This document shows positions 1-7,368 of a stretch of DNA of 64,000 nt, piece by piece. The stretch is from contig NZ_AP023243.1 of assembly GCF_016756495.1 (NCBI RefSeq), forward strand, positions 6,266,501 through 6,330,500, read 5' to 3'. The position numbers were made by a program, and so were the translations under genes. Positions within the stretch are counted from its first letter, which is position 1; every line of letters starts with the position of its first letter. The notes under the pieces are model-generated. The model worked only from the letters and a program-made list of their open reading frames with translations. It was not told the DNA's origin and did no database searches. Source of the DNA: Mesorhizobium sp. 113-3-3 (lineage in GTDB: Bacteria > Pseudomonadota > Alphaproteobacteria > Rhizobiales > Rhizobiaceae).

Positions 1-378
1 CGCCGCCAGAAGTGGTACGCCCGCCTGCATAAGCAAGATGTTTGCGACGGTGGTGTAGGCGAGCGCCACGACGAAGGCGGTCGACGCGATGGCGAAACAG
101 AACCCCACGGCAAGGCCAGGCAAGCCCATGTCGCGAAACGATCTCAGCATGCCGCGCCAGCCGTCGCGCCAGGTCATGAACAGGAGAAGGAAGGCGGCGG
201 CCCAGACGGAGCGCCAGAAAATGACCGTCCAGCTGTCGCCGACGGTGATGAAGCGGGCGATGGTGCCGCCGAAACTCCACATCAGCGCCGACAGGAAGAC
301 CAGAAGCATGCCGATGCGTTCCTCGCGCGGCGAGGCGGTCGATACAGCAAGGCCTGCTGATGATGCTGCGTCTGTCAT
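1..378 (-). CDS. DMT-family (EamA-type) transporter, C-terminus cut by window edge
   Basis: Translation from ATG 378 leftward gives at least 126 residues before the window edge; the rest of the gene lies outside. After a polar N-terminus comes a hydrophobic helix (LVFLSALMWSFGGTIAR), then a second one including WAAAFLLLFM and a third around FAIASTAFVVALAYTTVAN. The early helix with its WS(F)GG segment and the second helix starting near a VIFWR motif are typical of the first EamA repeat of drug/metabolite transporters, inner-membrane permeases of about 10 helices. Substrate cannot be told from this fragment. A GTG or ATG further upstream was not favoured because the 136 bases between this start and the next gene look non-coding. 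Confidence 0.75.
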   Translation of the reverse strand, partial: MTDAASSAGLAVSTASPREERIGMLLVFLSALMWSFGGTIARFITVGDSWTVIFWRSVWAAAFLLLFMTWRDGWRGMLRSFRDMGLPGLAVGFCFAIASTAFVVALAYTTVANILLMQAGVPLLAA

Positions 379-514
379 GGGCGCGAGTGTCGAGCTTTTG
401 TGGACGGGACGATGCGCAAGAGGCGACAAAGAACTGCTCCGTTCGCGTAACGCAAAGGCTTGGAGAGCGGGTGATCCAGACACCGGCGACGATTGTGGCA
501 CCTTTGCCGCCGCG

Positions 515-1963
515 CTACTGGAAGTCGAAAGCGCTCAGGCCCGTCACCATCTCGTCGAGGCCGAGCGGACGTGTCACCGGCGGTTCGGCGCGCGCCAGGC
601 AGCCGACGCGCTCGCAAAGCCGGCAGGCGGGTCCAACCGGCGTCGCCGTCGGAGCGCCCAGTCCAGCCTTACCACCGCCCGCCGCGCCGGGCAGAGCGGC
701 GCCATAGACGATGTCGTCGCGAAAGCCGATATCGCAACCGATGAGCAGCGCGGTGCGGCGCGGACGCTCCGAGAACGCACCTTGCGGCCCTTCCAGTGTG
801 CGGGCGACGCACAGGAACTCGGCGCCATCGGGCATTTCCACCGCTTCGACGAAAACCTGGCCCGGCTGGGAGAAGGCGGCATGCACGGGCAGCTTGGGAC
901 AACCGCCGCCGAAGCGGCTGTGCGGAAAGCCCTGGCTGCCGGCCCTGCGAAATCGGTTCCCGGCATTGTCGACCTCCAGCATGAAGAAGGGCACGCCCGA
1001 CGCGCCTTGCCGCTGCAGCATGGTCAGCCGGTTCGCCGCCTGCTCGAAGGAAACGCCGAAGCGCGAGCGCAGGACGTCGATGTCGTAGCGGGCGCGGATG
1101 GCGGCCGCATGAAAGGCCTGGTAGGGCATCATCAGCGCATGCGCGGCATAGCGGCCGAGCTCGAAGCGGGCAAGGCGGCGGGCTTCATCGGTGGTCAGCT
1201 TGAGCGCCTGGATCTCGCCGGCGACTGCGACCGTCATGCGGATCAGGCAGGCCTCCATCGCCACCTCGCGCAGCTGGTCGAACGGCGACAGCCGCTCGGA
1301 CAGGAACAGGCGCTGCGAATGGCGGTCGTAGCGGCGACGCCAGTTGGGCATGGTGGCGACCGGCAGCACCTTGACCACGATGCCGTATTCGCGCTTCAGC
1401 CAGGCTTTCAGCGCACCGAACAGATCGTCGCCGGGATCGAGCACCGAGGTGAAAGCCTCGGCCTCTTCCTCAAGTGTCGAAAAATGGTTTGGCCGCCGCT
1501 CGAAGGTCTCATGCACCTCGTCGATCGGCAGGCGGGCGCCGGACAGCGCGGTGGCGCGGCCCTCGCGCGCCAGGAGTTCGTTGAGGTCCGACAGCCGCTC
1601 GGCCTGCTCGCGATAGGCGCGGAACAGTTTTATCACCGCGGCGGACGCATTGGGCGCCGCTTCGGCAAGCTCGATCAGCTCCTGGTCTCCCGGCAGTTCG
1701 CCGACCAGCAGCGGATCGGTGAACACTTCCTTCAATGCCGCGACCGACCCTCTCGCCTCGCCCTGCAACTCATGCGGGTCGACCTTGTAGACAGAAGCCA
1801 GCTTGAGGATGAGCTGCACCGTCAGCGGCCGCTGGTTGCGCTCGATCAGGTTGAGATAGGACGGCGAGATGCCGAGCCCCTCGGCCATCGCCGTCTGGGT
1901 CAGGCCCTTGGCGTTGCGGATGCGGCGGATGCGCGGCCCGGCGAAAATCTTCTGCTCAGCCAT
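515..1963 (-). CDS. XRE-type regulator of the ScfR/RamB class, probable regulator of aceA
   Basis: 482 aa. Residues 6-60 form a lambda-repressor/XRE helix-turn-helix (GLTQTAMAEGLGISPSYLNL). The middle region resembles the IrrE/ImmA-like domain of this family but has no HExxH motif, so a peptidase activity is not expected. The C-terminus carries a small cysteine cluster (CRLCERVGC) seen in short-chain fatty acyl transcriptional regulators. Members of this family, such as RamB of Corynebacterium, control glyoxylate and methylcitrate cycle genes. Here the gene is divergent from aceA across a 237-bp region, which supports control of aceA and self-regulation, although that is inference from family and position. 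The start at ATG 1963 gives the usual N-terminus directly before the HTH. Confidence 0.88.
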   Translation of the reverse strand: MAEQKIFAGPRIRRIRNAKGLTQTAMAEGLGISPSYLNLIERNQRPLTVQLILKLASVYKVDPHELQGEARGSVAALKEVFTDPLLVGELPGDQELIELAEAAPNASAAVIKLFRAYREQAERLSDLNELLAREGRATALSGARLPIDEVHETFERRPNHFSTLEEEAEAFTSVLDPGDDLFGALKAWLKREYGIVVKVLPVATMPNWRRRYDRHSQRLFLSERLSPFDQLREVAMEACLIRMTVAVAGEIQALKLTTDEARRLARFELGRYAAHALMMPYQAFHAAAIRARYDIDVLRSRFGVSFEQAANRLTMLQRQGASGVPFFMLEVDNAGNRFRRAGSQGFPHSRFGGGCPKLPVHAAFSQPGQVFVEAVEMPDGAEFLCVARTLEGPQGAFSERPRRTALLIGCDIGFRDDIVYGAALPGAAGGGKAGLGAPTATPVGPACRLCERVGCLARAEPPVTRPLGLDEMVTGLSAFDFQ

Positions 1964-2200
1964 CGACTGCCCTTGACAGGAATTTACATGACATTCGCGA
2001 CAATCCCGTCGCCCGCATCTTTACAATCATGACAAGTTTACAGCAGCGCTCTGTCAAACACAACACAGGTTTTCCCTTATCTCCGGCCTCATTGGTTGAT
2101 TTTTCTGGCTGATTTTGCGCCGCAATGTAAATTCAGTCACATTCCAAGGCGCCAGGAGCATGGCGCGCGGACAAAGCACAGCAATCCTTCGGAGTGACTC
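1964..2200. promoter_or_regulatory. Divergent control region between the ScfR-like regulator and aceA with repeated TTTACA elements
   Basis: The 237-bp region is AT-richer than the flanking genes. It holds TTTACA at 1983-1988, 2020-2025 and 2037-2042 and the inverted form TGTAAA at 2126-2131. The first two are followed by TGACA (1989-1993 and 2030-2034). Repeats in a divergent regulator-target region are candidate operator half-sites for the XRE regulator; this is inference, no binding motif was computed. Confidence 0.45.
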
Positions 2201-3490
2201 ATGACTGATTTTTACAATCTCGTTCCCTCGGCGCCGGAAGGTCGCTTCGACGGCATCGAACGTCCCTATTCGCCGGAGGATGTGAAGCGGCTGCGCGGCT
2301 CGGTGCAGATCCGCCAGAGTCTCGCCGAAATGGGTGCCAACCGGCTATGGAAGCTCATCCACGAGGAGGATTTCGTCAACGCACTCGGCGCCATGTCCGG
2401 CAATCAGGCGATGCAGCAGGTGCGCGCCGGACTGAAGGCGATCTATTTGTCGGGCTGGCAGGTCGCCGCCGATGCCAACACCGCCTCGGCGATGTATCCC
2501 GACCAGTCGCTTTATCCGGCCAATGCGGCGCCGGAACTGGTCAAGCGCATCAACCGGACGCTGCAGCGCGCCGACCAGATCGAGACCTCCGAAGGCAACG
2601 GGCTTTCGGTCGAAACCTGGTTCGCGCCGATTGTCGCCGACGCGGAAGCCGGCTTCGGCGGGCCGCTCAACGCCTTCGAGATCATGAAGGCGTTCATCGA
2701 GGCGGGCGCCGCCGGCGTGCATTACGAGGACCAGCTGGCGTCGGAAAAGAAGTGCGGCCATCTCGGCGGCAAGGTGCTGATCCCGACCGCCGCGCATATC
2801 CGCAACCTCAACGCCGCGCGGCTGGCAGCCGACGTGATGGGCACGCCGACACTCGTCGTGGCGCGCACCGACGCCGAAGCCGCGAAGCTTCTGACATCCG
2901 ATATCGACGAGCGCGACCAGCCCTTCGTCGACTACGATGCCGGGCGCACGGTGGAAGGCTTCTACCAAGTCAGGAACGGTATCGAGCCCTGCATCGCGCG
3001 GGCCGTCGCCTATGCCCCTCACGCGGACCTGATCTGGTGCGAGACCTCGAAGCCGGACCTGGCGCAGGCCAAGAAATTCGCCGAGGGCGTGCGCAAGCAC
3101 CATCCGGGCAAGCTGCTCGCCTACAATTGCTCGCCCTCGTTCAACTGGAAAAAGAACCTCGACGACGCCACGATCGCCAAATTCCAGAGGGAACTCGGCG
3201 CCATGGGGTACAAGTTCCAGTTCATCACGCTCGCCGGCTTCCACCAGCTCAACTACGGCATGTTCGAACTGGCGCGTGGCTACAAGGAACGGCAGATGGC
3301 GGCCTATTCCGAGTTGCAGGAGGCCGAGTTCGCGGCGGAAGCCAATGGCTACACCGCGACCAAGCACCAGCGCGAGGTCGGCACCGGCTATTTCGACGCC
3401 GTTTCGATGGCAATCACCGGCGGCAAGTCGTCTACCACCGCCATGCATGAATCGACCGAGCATGCGCAATTCAGGCCGGCCGCCGAATAG
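2201..3490 (+). CDS. aceA: Isocitrate lyase
   Basis: 429 aa, the usual length of the short bacterial class. It cleaves isocitrate to glyoxylate and succinate, the first step of the glyoxylate shunt, in the cytoplasm. The family signature KKCGH lies at residues 183-187 with catalytic Cys185, followed by GGKVLIPT. Other conserved segments are visible: [10 protein letters not shown] near residue 85 and [11 protein letters not shown] near 308. A good ribosome site (CGGAG) precedes ATG 2201. It is divergent from the ScfR-like regulator and is followed after 57 bases by an 80-aa gene and then a terminator, so these two genes probably share a transcript. Malate synthase is not in the window. Confidence 0.97.
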   Translation: MTDFYNLVPSAPEGRFDGIERPYSPEDVKRLRGSVQIRQSLAEMGANRLWKLIHEEDFVNALGAMSGNQAMQQVRAGLKAIYLSGWQVAADANTASAMYPDQSLYPANAAPELVKRINRTLQRADQIETSEGNGLSVETWFAPIVADAEAGFGGPLNAFEIMKAFIEAGAAGVHYEDQLASEKKCGHLGGKVLIPTAAHIRNLNAARLAADVMGTPTLVVARTDAEAAKLLTSDIDERDQPFVDYDAGRTVEGFYQVRNGIEPCIARAVAYAPHADLIWCETSKPDLAQAKKFAEGVRKHHPGKLLAYNCSPSFNWKKNLDDATIAKFQRELGAMGYKFQFITLAGFHQLNYGMFELARGYKERQMAAYSELQEAEFAAEANGYTATKHQREVGTGYFDAVSMAITGGKSSTTAMHESTEHAQFRPAAE

Positions 3491-3547
3491 CGGATCAGAA
3501 AACACCGAGGAAACGCCCAACAGGGCTTCACACACAGGAGAAGACCA

Positions 3548-3790
3548 ATGGCATCGATAAGCCGCGTCAAGGAACGGGCCGAAGAACAATCGACCACGAT
3601 GAGCGTCGACCAGCAGGCGACGATCCGCATGCTGGCCAACGATCTGCACAGGCTCAACCAGTCGGTGATGAAGGCGGTCGAGGCGGGCGTCTCGGTGGAA
3701 CTGGTTCGCTCGGCGAGGCACCATGGCGGCGACGGCAATTGGGGCGATCTGCTGATCCCGGTGATCGTCACACAACAGAGCCATGGCTGA
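3548..3790 (+). CDS. Small hypothetical protein downstream of aceA
   Basis: 80 aa, preceded by a strong ribosome site (AGGAG, 3536-3540) and followed within 30 bases by a strong terminator, so it looks like a real last gene of the aceA transcript. The first 60 residues are predicted amphipathic helix with many charged residues (SRVKERAEEQ at the start, NDLHRLNQSVMKAVEAG in the middle); the C-terminus is short and polar. No known domain is recognised. Position suggests a role linked to growth on acetate or fatty acids, but nothing in the sequence states it. Confidence 0.72.
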   Translation: MASISRVKERAEEQSTTMSVDQQATIRMLANDLHRLNQSVMKAVEAGVSVELVRSARHHGGDGNWGDLLIPVIVTQQSHG

Positions 3791-3813
3791 CCGGAAATCG
3801 TTGCAACCCAACC

Positions 3814-3853
3814 TTCACCTGCGCAGCGTATGCGCAGGTGAATTTTATTTTTA
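3814..3853 (+). terminator. Rho-independent terminator of the aceA transcript
   Basis: Perfect 12-bp inverted arms (TTCACCTGCGCA at 3814-3825, TGCGCAGGTGAA at 3831-3842) with loop GCGTA, followed by a T-rich run TTTTATTTTTAT. This is the strongest terminator in the first 10 kb. Confidence 0.92.
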
Positions 3854-4031
3854 TGCAACCAATTCGTGGACAGGTCAGTACAGTACTGTTGCTTGACTCC
3901 ACTGTCGCAGGAGGCGTTTTCGGAAGCCTTTTATTTCACCTTGACATGGGGTGCGATCTCACGCCAATTGTCGCCCAGATTCAACTCTGCATTGAAATAG
4001 GGGCGAGCTTCTTGGCCGACTTGGGTGCCCA

Positions 4032-4475
4032 GTGAGTAACGAGGGCGAGACCGCAAAACATCCGAATCTGGTGACCCAGGATTCAACCACCGAGACGATA
4101 CGCAATCCCTCGCAGGTGCTTGTTGTCGGGAAATCGCCGATCAATCGCGTGGTGGTATCGAAGATCGTCGAACGATCCGGGCTCAAGCCGATCTCGGAAC
4201 CGCCCGATATGGCGGCGAAGACCTTGCGGACAATGGTGCCAGGCGTGATCGTGCTGGATGGCGGCGCGGACAACAAGGATTGCGACACGCTGATGTCCGG
4301 CATCGAAACGTTGCGGCGGGCTTCGGGAAAATCGTTTCCGCCCGTGATCCTGCTTTCGACCAAGACCGGAACGCCGGAGAGCCTGGGCCTGTCGAACGTG
4401 ATCGACGTGGTCGTCGCCAAGCCGATCACGCCCGAGCGGCTGCAACCGGTGATCGATCGCCTGATCAGCCGCTGA
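4032..4475 (+). CDS. Degenerate response-regulator receiver domain protein
   Basis: 147 aa with a GTG start; no clear ribosome site, so the start is uncertain (GTG 4071 is another option). Residues 25-147 read as a lone CheY-like receiver: strand LVVGKSPINRVVV, phospho-acceptor region VIVLDGGADN, and AKPITPERL holding the conserved Lys-Pro. The acidic pair that binds magnesium at the end of the first strand (normally DD or ED) is replaced by Gly-Lys, so classical phosphorylation is doubtful. There is no output domain. It may act by protein contact only. It is upstream of a palindromic repeat and convergent with a HAD hydrolase gene; no kinase is nearby. Confidence 0.75.
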   Translation: MSNEGETAKHPNLVTQDSTTETIRNPSQVLVVGKSPINRVVVSKIVERSGLKPISEPPDMAAKTLRTMVPGVIVLDGGADNKDCDTLMSGIETLRRASGKSFPPVILLSTKTGTPESLGLSNVIDVVVAKPITPERLQPVIDRLISR

Positions 4476-4478
4476 AGC

Positions 4479-4492
4479 GCGTCAGCTGACGC
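4479..4492. repeat. 14-bp perfect palindrome after the receiver gene
   Basis: GCGTCAGCTGACGC lies 4 bases after the stop codon of the receiver gene. It could be part of a weak terminator or the edge of the adjacent palindromic repeat. No T-run follows. Confidence 0.5.
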
Positions 4493-4511
4493 ATTTCAGG
4501 ACCTCGTTCCA

Positions 4512-4557
4512 TGCATGTCGACCTCCCAAAACCGCGGTCGGTTTTGAGCGACATGCA
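4512..4557. repeat. Intergenic palindromic (REP/RIME-like) repeat
   Basis: Nested inverted repeat in a convergent intergenic gap: outer arms TGCATGTCG (4512-4520) and CGACATGCA (4549-4557), inner arms AAAACCG (4528-4534) and CGGTTTT (4539-4545), loop CGGT. A very similar layout, with CATGTCG outside and AAAACCG inside, is familiar from dispersed intergenic palindromes in rhizobial genomes; that similarity is from memory. It may also serve as a bidirectional terminator. Confidence 0.7.
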
Positions 4558-4565
4558 AAACGCGA

Positions 4566-5282
4566 TCAACTTCTCCGAGTGATGTTTTGCACCAGCTCGG
4601 GCAATTGCCCGAGATCGGATATCTGGCGGAACCGCGGCTCGGCGTGCGGCGCTTCGACATGCTCGAGCACCCAGGTCAGTTCGTGCGGCACATGGACGCC
4701 CCAGCCGCCGGCCTCGATGGCCGGCACGACGTCCGATTTCAGCGAATTGCCGACCATCATGCTCTTTGCAGGGCCGTCGCCGTGGCGGCTGAAAAGACGG
4801 GAATAGGTCGCTGCATTCTTGTCGCTGACGATCTCGACCGCGTCGAACAGGTCGCCAAGGCCCGATCCGGCCAGCTTGCGCTCCTGGTCGAAGAGGTCGC
4901 CCTTGGTGATCAGCACGAGCCGGTATGCGCCGGCAAGTTTCTCCACCGTCTCGCGCACATGCGGCAAGACCTCGATCGGGTGGCCCAGCATTTCGCGGCC
5001 GGCCTCGAGGATCTCCGCTATGACCGAAGCCGGTACGCGCCCGTCGGTGACCTCGATCGCCGTTTCGATCATCGACAGGGTGAACCCCTTGATGCCGAAG
5101 CCGTAGACGGCAAGGTTGCGCCGTTCGGCCTCGAGCAATCGCGCCGAAATCTGTTGCTCCTCGCCATGATCGGCAAGCATGGCGGCAAAACGCTTCTCCG
5201 TCATGCGGAAGAACTGTTCGTTCTGCCAAAGCGTGTCGTCGGCGTCGAAGCCAATGGTCGTCAGTTCGTTGTTGTTTCGCAT
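4566..5282 (-). CDS. HAD-superfamily hydrolase
   Basis: 238 aa from ATG 5282. Motif I is GFDADDTLWQ near residues 11-20, with Asp13 as the expected nucleophile and Asp15 as acid/base; motif II is LVLITKGD; motif III/IV is MMVGNSLKSDVVPAIEAGG, giving the lysine and the acidic residues for magnesium. A helical cap lies between motifs I and II. This is a soluble phosphatase-type HAD protein; the substrate is not evident. A longer reading frame exists upstream to 5579 but its extra residues would cover the divergent promoter of the next gene and do not look like this family. The gene is divergent from a puuA-like gene. Confidence 0.85.
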   Translation of the reverse strand: MRNNNELTTIGFDADDTLWQNEQFFRMTEKRFAAMLADHGEEQQISARLLEAERRNLAVYGFGIKGFTLSMIETAIEVTDGRVPASVIAEILEAGREMLGHPIEVLPHVRETVEKLAGAYRLVLITKGDLFDQERKLAGSGLGDLFDAVEIVSDKNAATYSRLFSRHGDGPAKSMMVGNSLKSDVVPAIEAGGWGVHVPHELTWVLEHVEAPHAEPRFRQISDLGQLPELVQNITRRS

Positions 5283-5424
5283 CGATGCCTTCCGTGTTGC
5301 GAGCCGCCCGAACCTAAGCCGGCCGGCGTGATTTTCAACCGGAACGGGGAATGCCGGCAGCGCCTCCCTTCCCTTCCACAGTGGGGCACGGCTATACTCG
5401 GAAATCCGCAACCCAATCTGGTGA

Positions 5425-6861
5425 ATGATGCCGCCTGCAAAAAAGGAAGTCCGTCCGTCGAGCCGCGGAGGACGGGCGCGTACGCCTGCCTTCGTGAAAA
5501 ACCTGCGTGGTGTGAAGAACTGGAAGGAAGTCAGCGACTGGCTGGAATGGCGCGGCATCGAGGACATTGAATGCATCACGCCCGATCAGGCGGGCGTGGC
5601 GCGCGGCAAGATGATGCCGTCGAAGAAATTCACCTCCAACACCTCGCTGGCGCTGCCTTCGGCTGTCTTCATGACGACGATTTCCGGCGGCTATCCCGAA
5701 GACGGCAACGGCTTCCACTATCCGGAAGACGACGGCGACCTCAAGCTGATGCCGGACCTGTCGACGCTGACAGTAGTGCCCTGGGAAGAAGACCCGACGG
5801 CCGCCGTCATCTGCGACCTCGTCCACCAGGACGGACGCTCGGTCGAATTCACGCCGCGCAATGTGTTGAAGCGCGTGCTTGCCGCCTATGACAAGCTCGG
5901 GCTGAAGCCGGTGGTGGCGCCCGAGATCGAATTCTACCTGGTGCGCAAGAATCCGGACCCGGACTATCCGCTTACCCCGCCCGTCGGCCGCTCGGGCCGC
6001 GCGATCGGCGGCGGCGCCGGCTATTCGATCGCCGGCGTCAACGAGTTCGACGAACTGATCGACGACATCTACCATTTCTCCGAAAGCCAGGGCCTGGAGA
6101 TCGACACGCTCATCCATGAAGAGGGCGCCGGCCAGCTCGAGATCAATCTGCGCCACGGCGACCCGATCGAGCTTGCCGACCAGGTGTTCATGTTCAAGCG
6201 CACCATCCGCGAGGCGGCGCTGAAACACGAAATCTACGCCACCTTCATGGCCAAGCCGATCCAGGGCCAGCCGGGTTCGGCCATGCATATCCACCAGTCG
6301 ATCATCGACAAGAAGACCGGCAAGAATATCTTCTCGGCCGAGGACGGCTCGGAGACCGAGGCGTTCTTCCATTTCATCGGCGGCATGCAAAAGCACGTGC
6401 CGAATGCGCTGGTGATGTTTGCGCCCTATGTCAATTCCTACCGCCGGCTGACACAGGCGGCCTCGGCTCCGGTCAACAACAAATGGGGCTATGACAACCG
6501 CACCACGGCGTTCCGCGTGCCGCGTTCGGATCCGGCGGCGCGGCGCGTCGAAAACCGCATTCCGTCCTCCGACGCCAATCCCTATCTCGCGCTGGCGGCT
6601 TCGCTTGCCTGCGGGCTGATCGGCATCACCAGGAAGATCAAGGCCGAGCCGCCAGTGCTGACCACCGCCAATGCCCACGAGATCGACCTGCCGCGCAGCC
6701 TGCTCGAGGCCGTCGACCTGTTCGAGGGCGACGAGGAACTCTGCGCGCTGCTGGGCAAGTCGTTCGCCGCCACCTATGCGGCGATCAAGCGGGCGGAATT
6801 CGAGACCTTCATGGAAGTGATCAGCCCGTGGGAGCGGGAGTATTTGTTGCTGAATGTTTAG
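5425..6861 (+). CDS. puuA: Glutamine synthetase family protein, probable gamma-glutamylputrescine synthetase
   Basis: 478 aa. Glutamine-synthetase fold: an N-terminal beta-grasp domain (to about residue 120) and a catalytic domain with EIEFYLV near 170, EEGAGQLEINL near 232, the histidine motif GSAMHIHQS near 286 and the Arg-containing segment NKWGYDNRTTAFRVP near 352. Such non-GlnA synthetases ligate glutamate to an amine; PuuA makes gamma-glutamylputrescine for putrescine breakdown. The next metabolic gene is a PuuB-like oxidase, which fits this role, but related enzymes acting on other amines cannot be excluded. The stop codon TAG touches the first base of an octamer repeat array. Ribosome site before ATG 5425 is weak. 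Confidence 0.82.
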   Translation: MMPPAKKEVRPSSRGGRARTPAFVKNLRGVKNWKEVSDWLEWRGIEDIECITPDQAGVARGKMMPSKKFTSNTSLALPSAVFMTTISGGYPEDGNGFHYPEDDGDLKLMPDLSTLTVVPWEEDPTAAVICDLVHQDGRSVEFTPRNVLKRVLAAYDKLGLKPVVAPEIEFYLVRKNPDPDYPLTPPVGRSGRAIGGGAGYSIAGVNEFDELIDDIYHFSESQGLEIDTLIHEEGAGQLEINLRHGDPIELADQVFMFKRTIREAALKHEIYATFMAKPIQGQPGSAMHIHQSIIDKKTGKNIFSAEDGSETEAFFHFIGGMQKHVPNALVMFAPYVNSYRRLTQAASAPVNNKWGYDNRTTAFRVPRSDPAARRVENRIPSSDANPYLALAASLACGLIGITRKIKAEPPVLTTANAHEIDLPRSLLEAVDLFEGDEELCALLGKSFAATYAAIKRAEFETFMEVISPWEREYLLLNV

Positions 6862-6900
6862 GGGAATAAGGGAGTAAGGCAGTAGGGCAGTAGGGCGAGG
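6862..6900 (+). repeat. Left octamer repeat arm of the S23 cassette
   Basis: Starting right after the puuA stop codon: units GGGAATAA, GGGAGTAA, GGCAGTAG, GGCAGTAG, then GGCGAGG and the ATG of the S23 gene. It is the inverted form of the right arm: bases 6861-6896 match the reverse complement of 7289-7324 at 33 of 36 positions. The purine-rich end also supplies a ribosome-binding sequence for the S23 gene. Confidence 0.9.
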
Positions 6901-7269
6901 ATGGCGGCCAAGATTGAATCGTACAGAGATTTGATTGTCTGGCAGCAAGCTATGGATCTGGCGGTTTCGATCTACGAAACAACCAGAGCCTGGCCAAAGG
7001 ATGAGCGCTACGGGCTGACGGCTCAGGTACGTCGTGCAGCCACCTCCGTTCCCGCCAACATTGCCGAGGGTTACGGGCGAGAAAGCCGAGCCTCTTATCA
7101 GCAATTTCTCAGGATCGTGCAGGGATCTCTCAAAGAGTTGGAGACTCATCTGCTGATCGCGCAGCGCGTCGGAATCGCCTCTCATGAGGCAGCCGAACCA
7201 CTGATGAGCCGGAGTGAGAGCGTCGGAACCCTCTGGCGACTTCTCATCCGGAAATTGTCTCCTGAATAG
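6901..7269 (+). CDS. Four-helix-bundle protein of the S23 / 23S rRNA intervening-sequence (IVP) family
   Basis: 122 aa, typical for the family. Signature parts are visible: DLIVWQQAMDLAVSIYE at the first helix, LTAQVRRAATSVPANIAEG in the middle, then YQQFLRIVQGSLKELETHL, and a C-terminal helix with LWRLLIRKL. Family members occur inside 23S rRNA intervening sequences in spirochaetes and as free-standing genes; the related Avd protein serves diversity-generating retroelements. The molecular role of free-standing copies is not established. Base composition looks lower in GC, with codons such as AGA, TTG and TCT rare in the flanking genes, which suggests transfer. It is enclosed by inverted octamer repeats and sits between puuA- and puuB-like genes. 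Its ribosome site is made by the left repeat arm. Confidence 0.92.
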   Translation: MAAKIESYRDLIVWQQAMDLAVSIYETTRAWPKDERYGLTAQVRRAATSVPANIAEGYGRESRASYQQFLRIVQGSLKELETHLLIAQRVGIASHEAAEPLMSRSESVGTLWRLLIRKLSPE

Positions 7270-7270
7270 T

Positions 7271-7368
7271 CCTACCTACTGCCCTACTGCCCTACTGCCC
7301 TACTGCCCTACTCCCCTACTCCCCTACTCCCCTACTCCCCTACTCCCCTACTCCCCTACTCCCCTATG
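7271..7368 (+). repeat. Right octamer repeat array of the S23 cassette
   Basis: After a degenerate start (CCTACCTACT, 7271-7280) come four copies of GCCCTACT (7281-7312), six copies of CCCCTACT (7313-7360) and a final CCCCTATG (7361-7368). The last unit contains the ATG used as the first start of the puuB-like gene. The units are the reverse complement of those upstream of the S23 gene (AGTAGGGC and AGTAAGGG forms). The exact tandem copies indicate slippage expansion. Confidence 0.95.

Noticed and set aside
89..2032. Long + strand open frame of 647 codons
   Set aside because: It is antisense to the DMT transporter and the ScfR-like regulator, shows no domain, and its Arg/Gln/His-rich composition is typical of antisense frames in high-GC DNA.
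3739..4035. 98-codon + strand frame between the aceA transcript and the receiver gene
   Set aside because: It overlaps the strong terminator at 3814-3853 and has no ribosome site or recognisable domain.
6901..7269. Part of a 23S rRNA intervening sequence or diversity-generating retroelement
   Set aside because: No rRNA sequence and no reverse transcriptase or variable-repeat target lies nearby, so neither setting applies although the protein family is shared.
7271..7368. Possible CRISPR array
   Set aside because: The units are 8 bp, directly tandem and without spacers, so this is a microsatellite-like array, not CRISPR; no cas genes are near.
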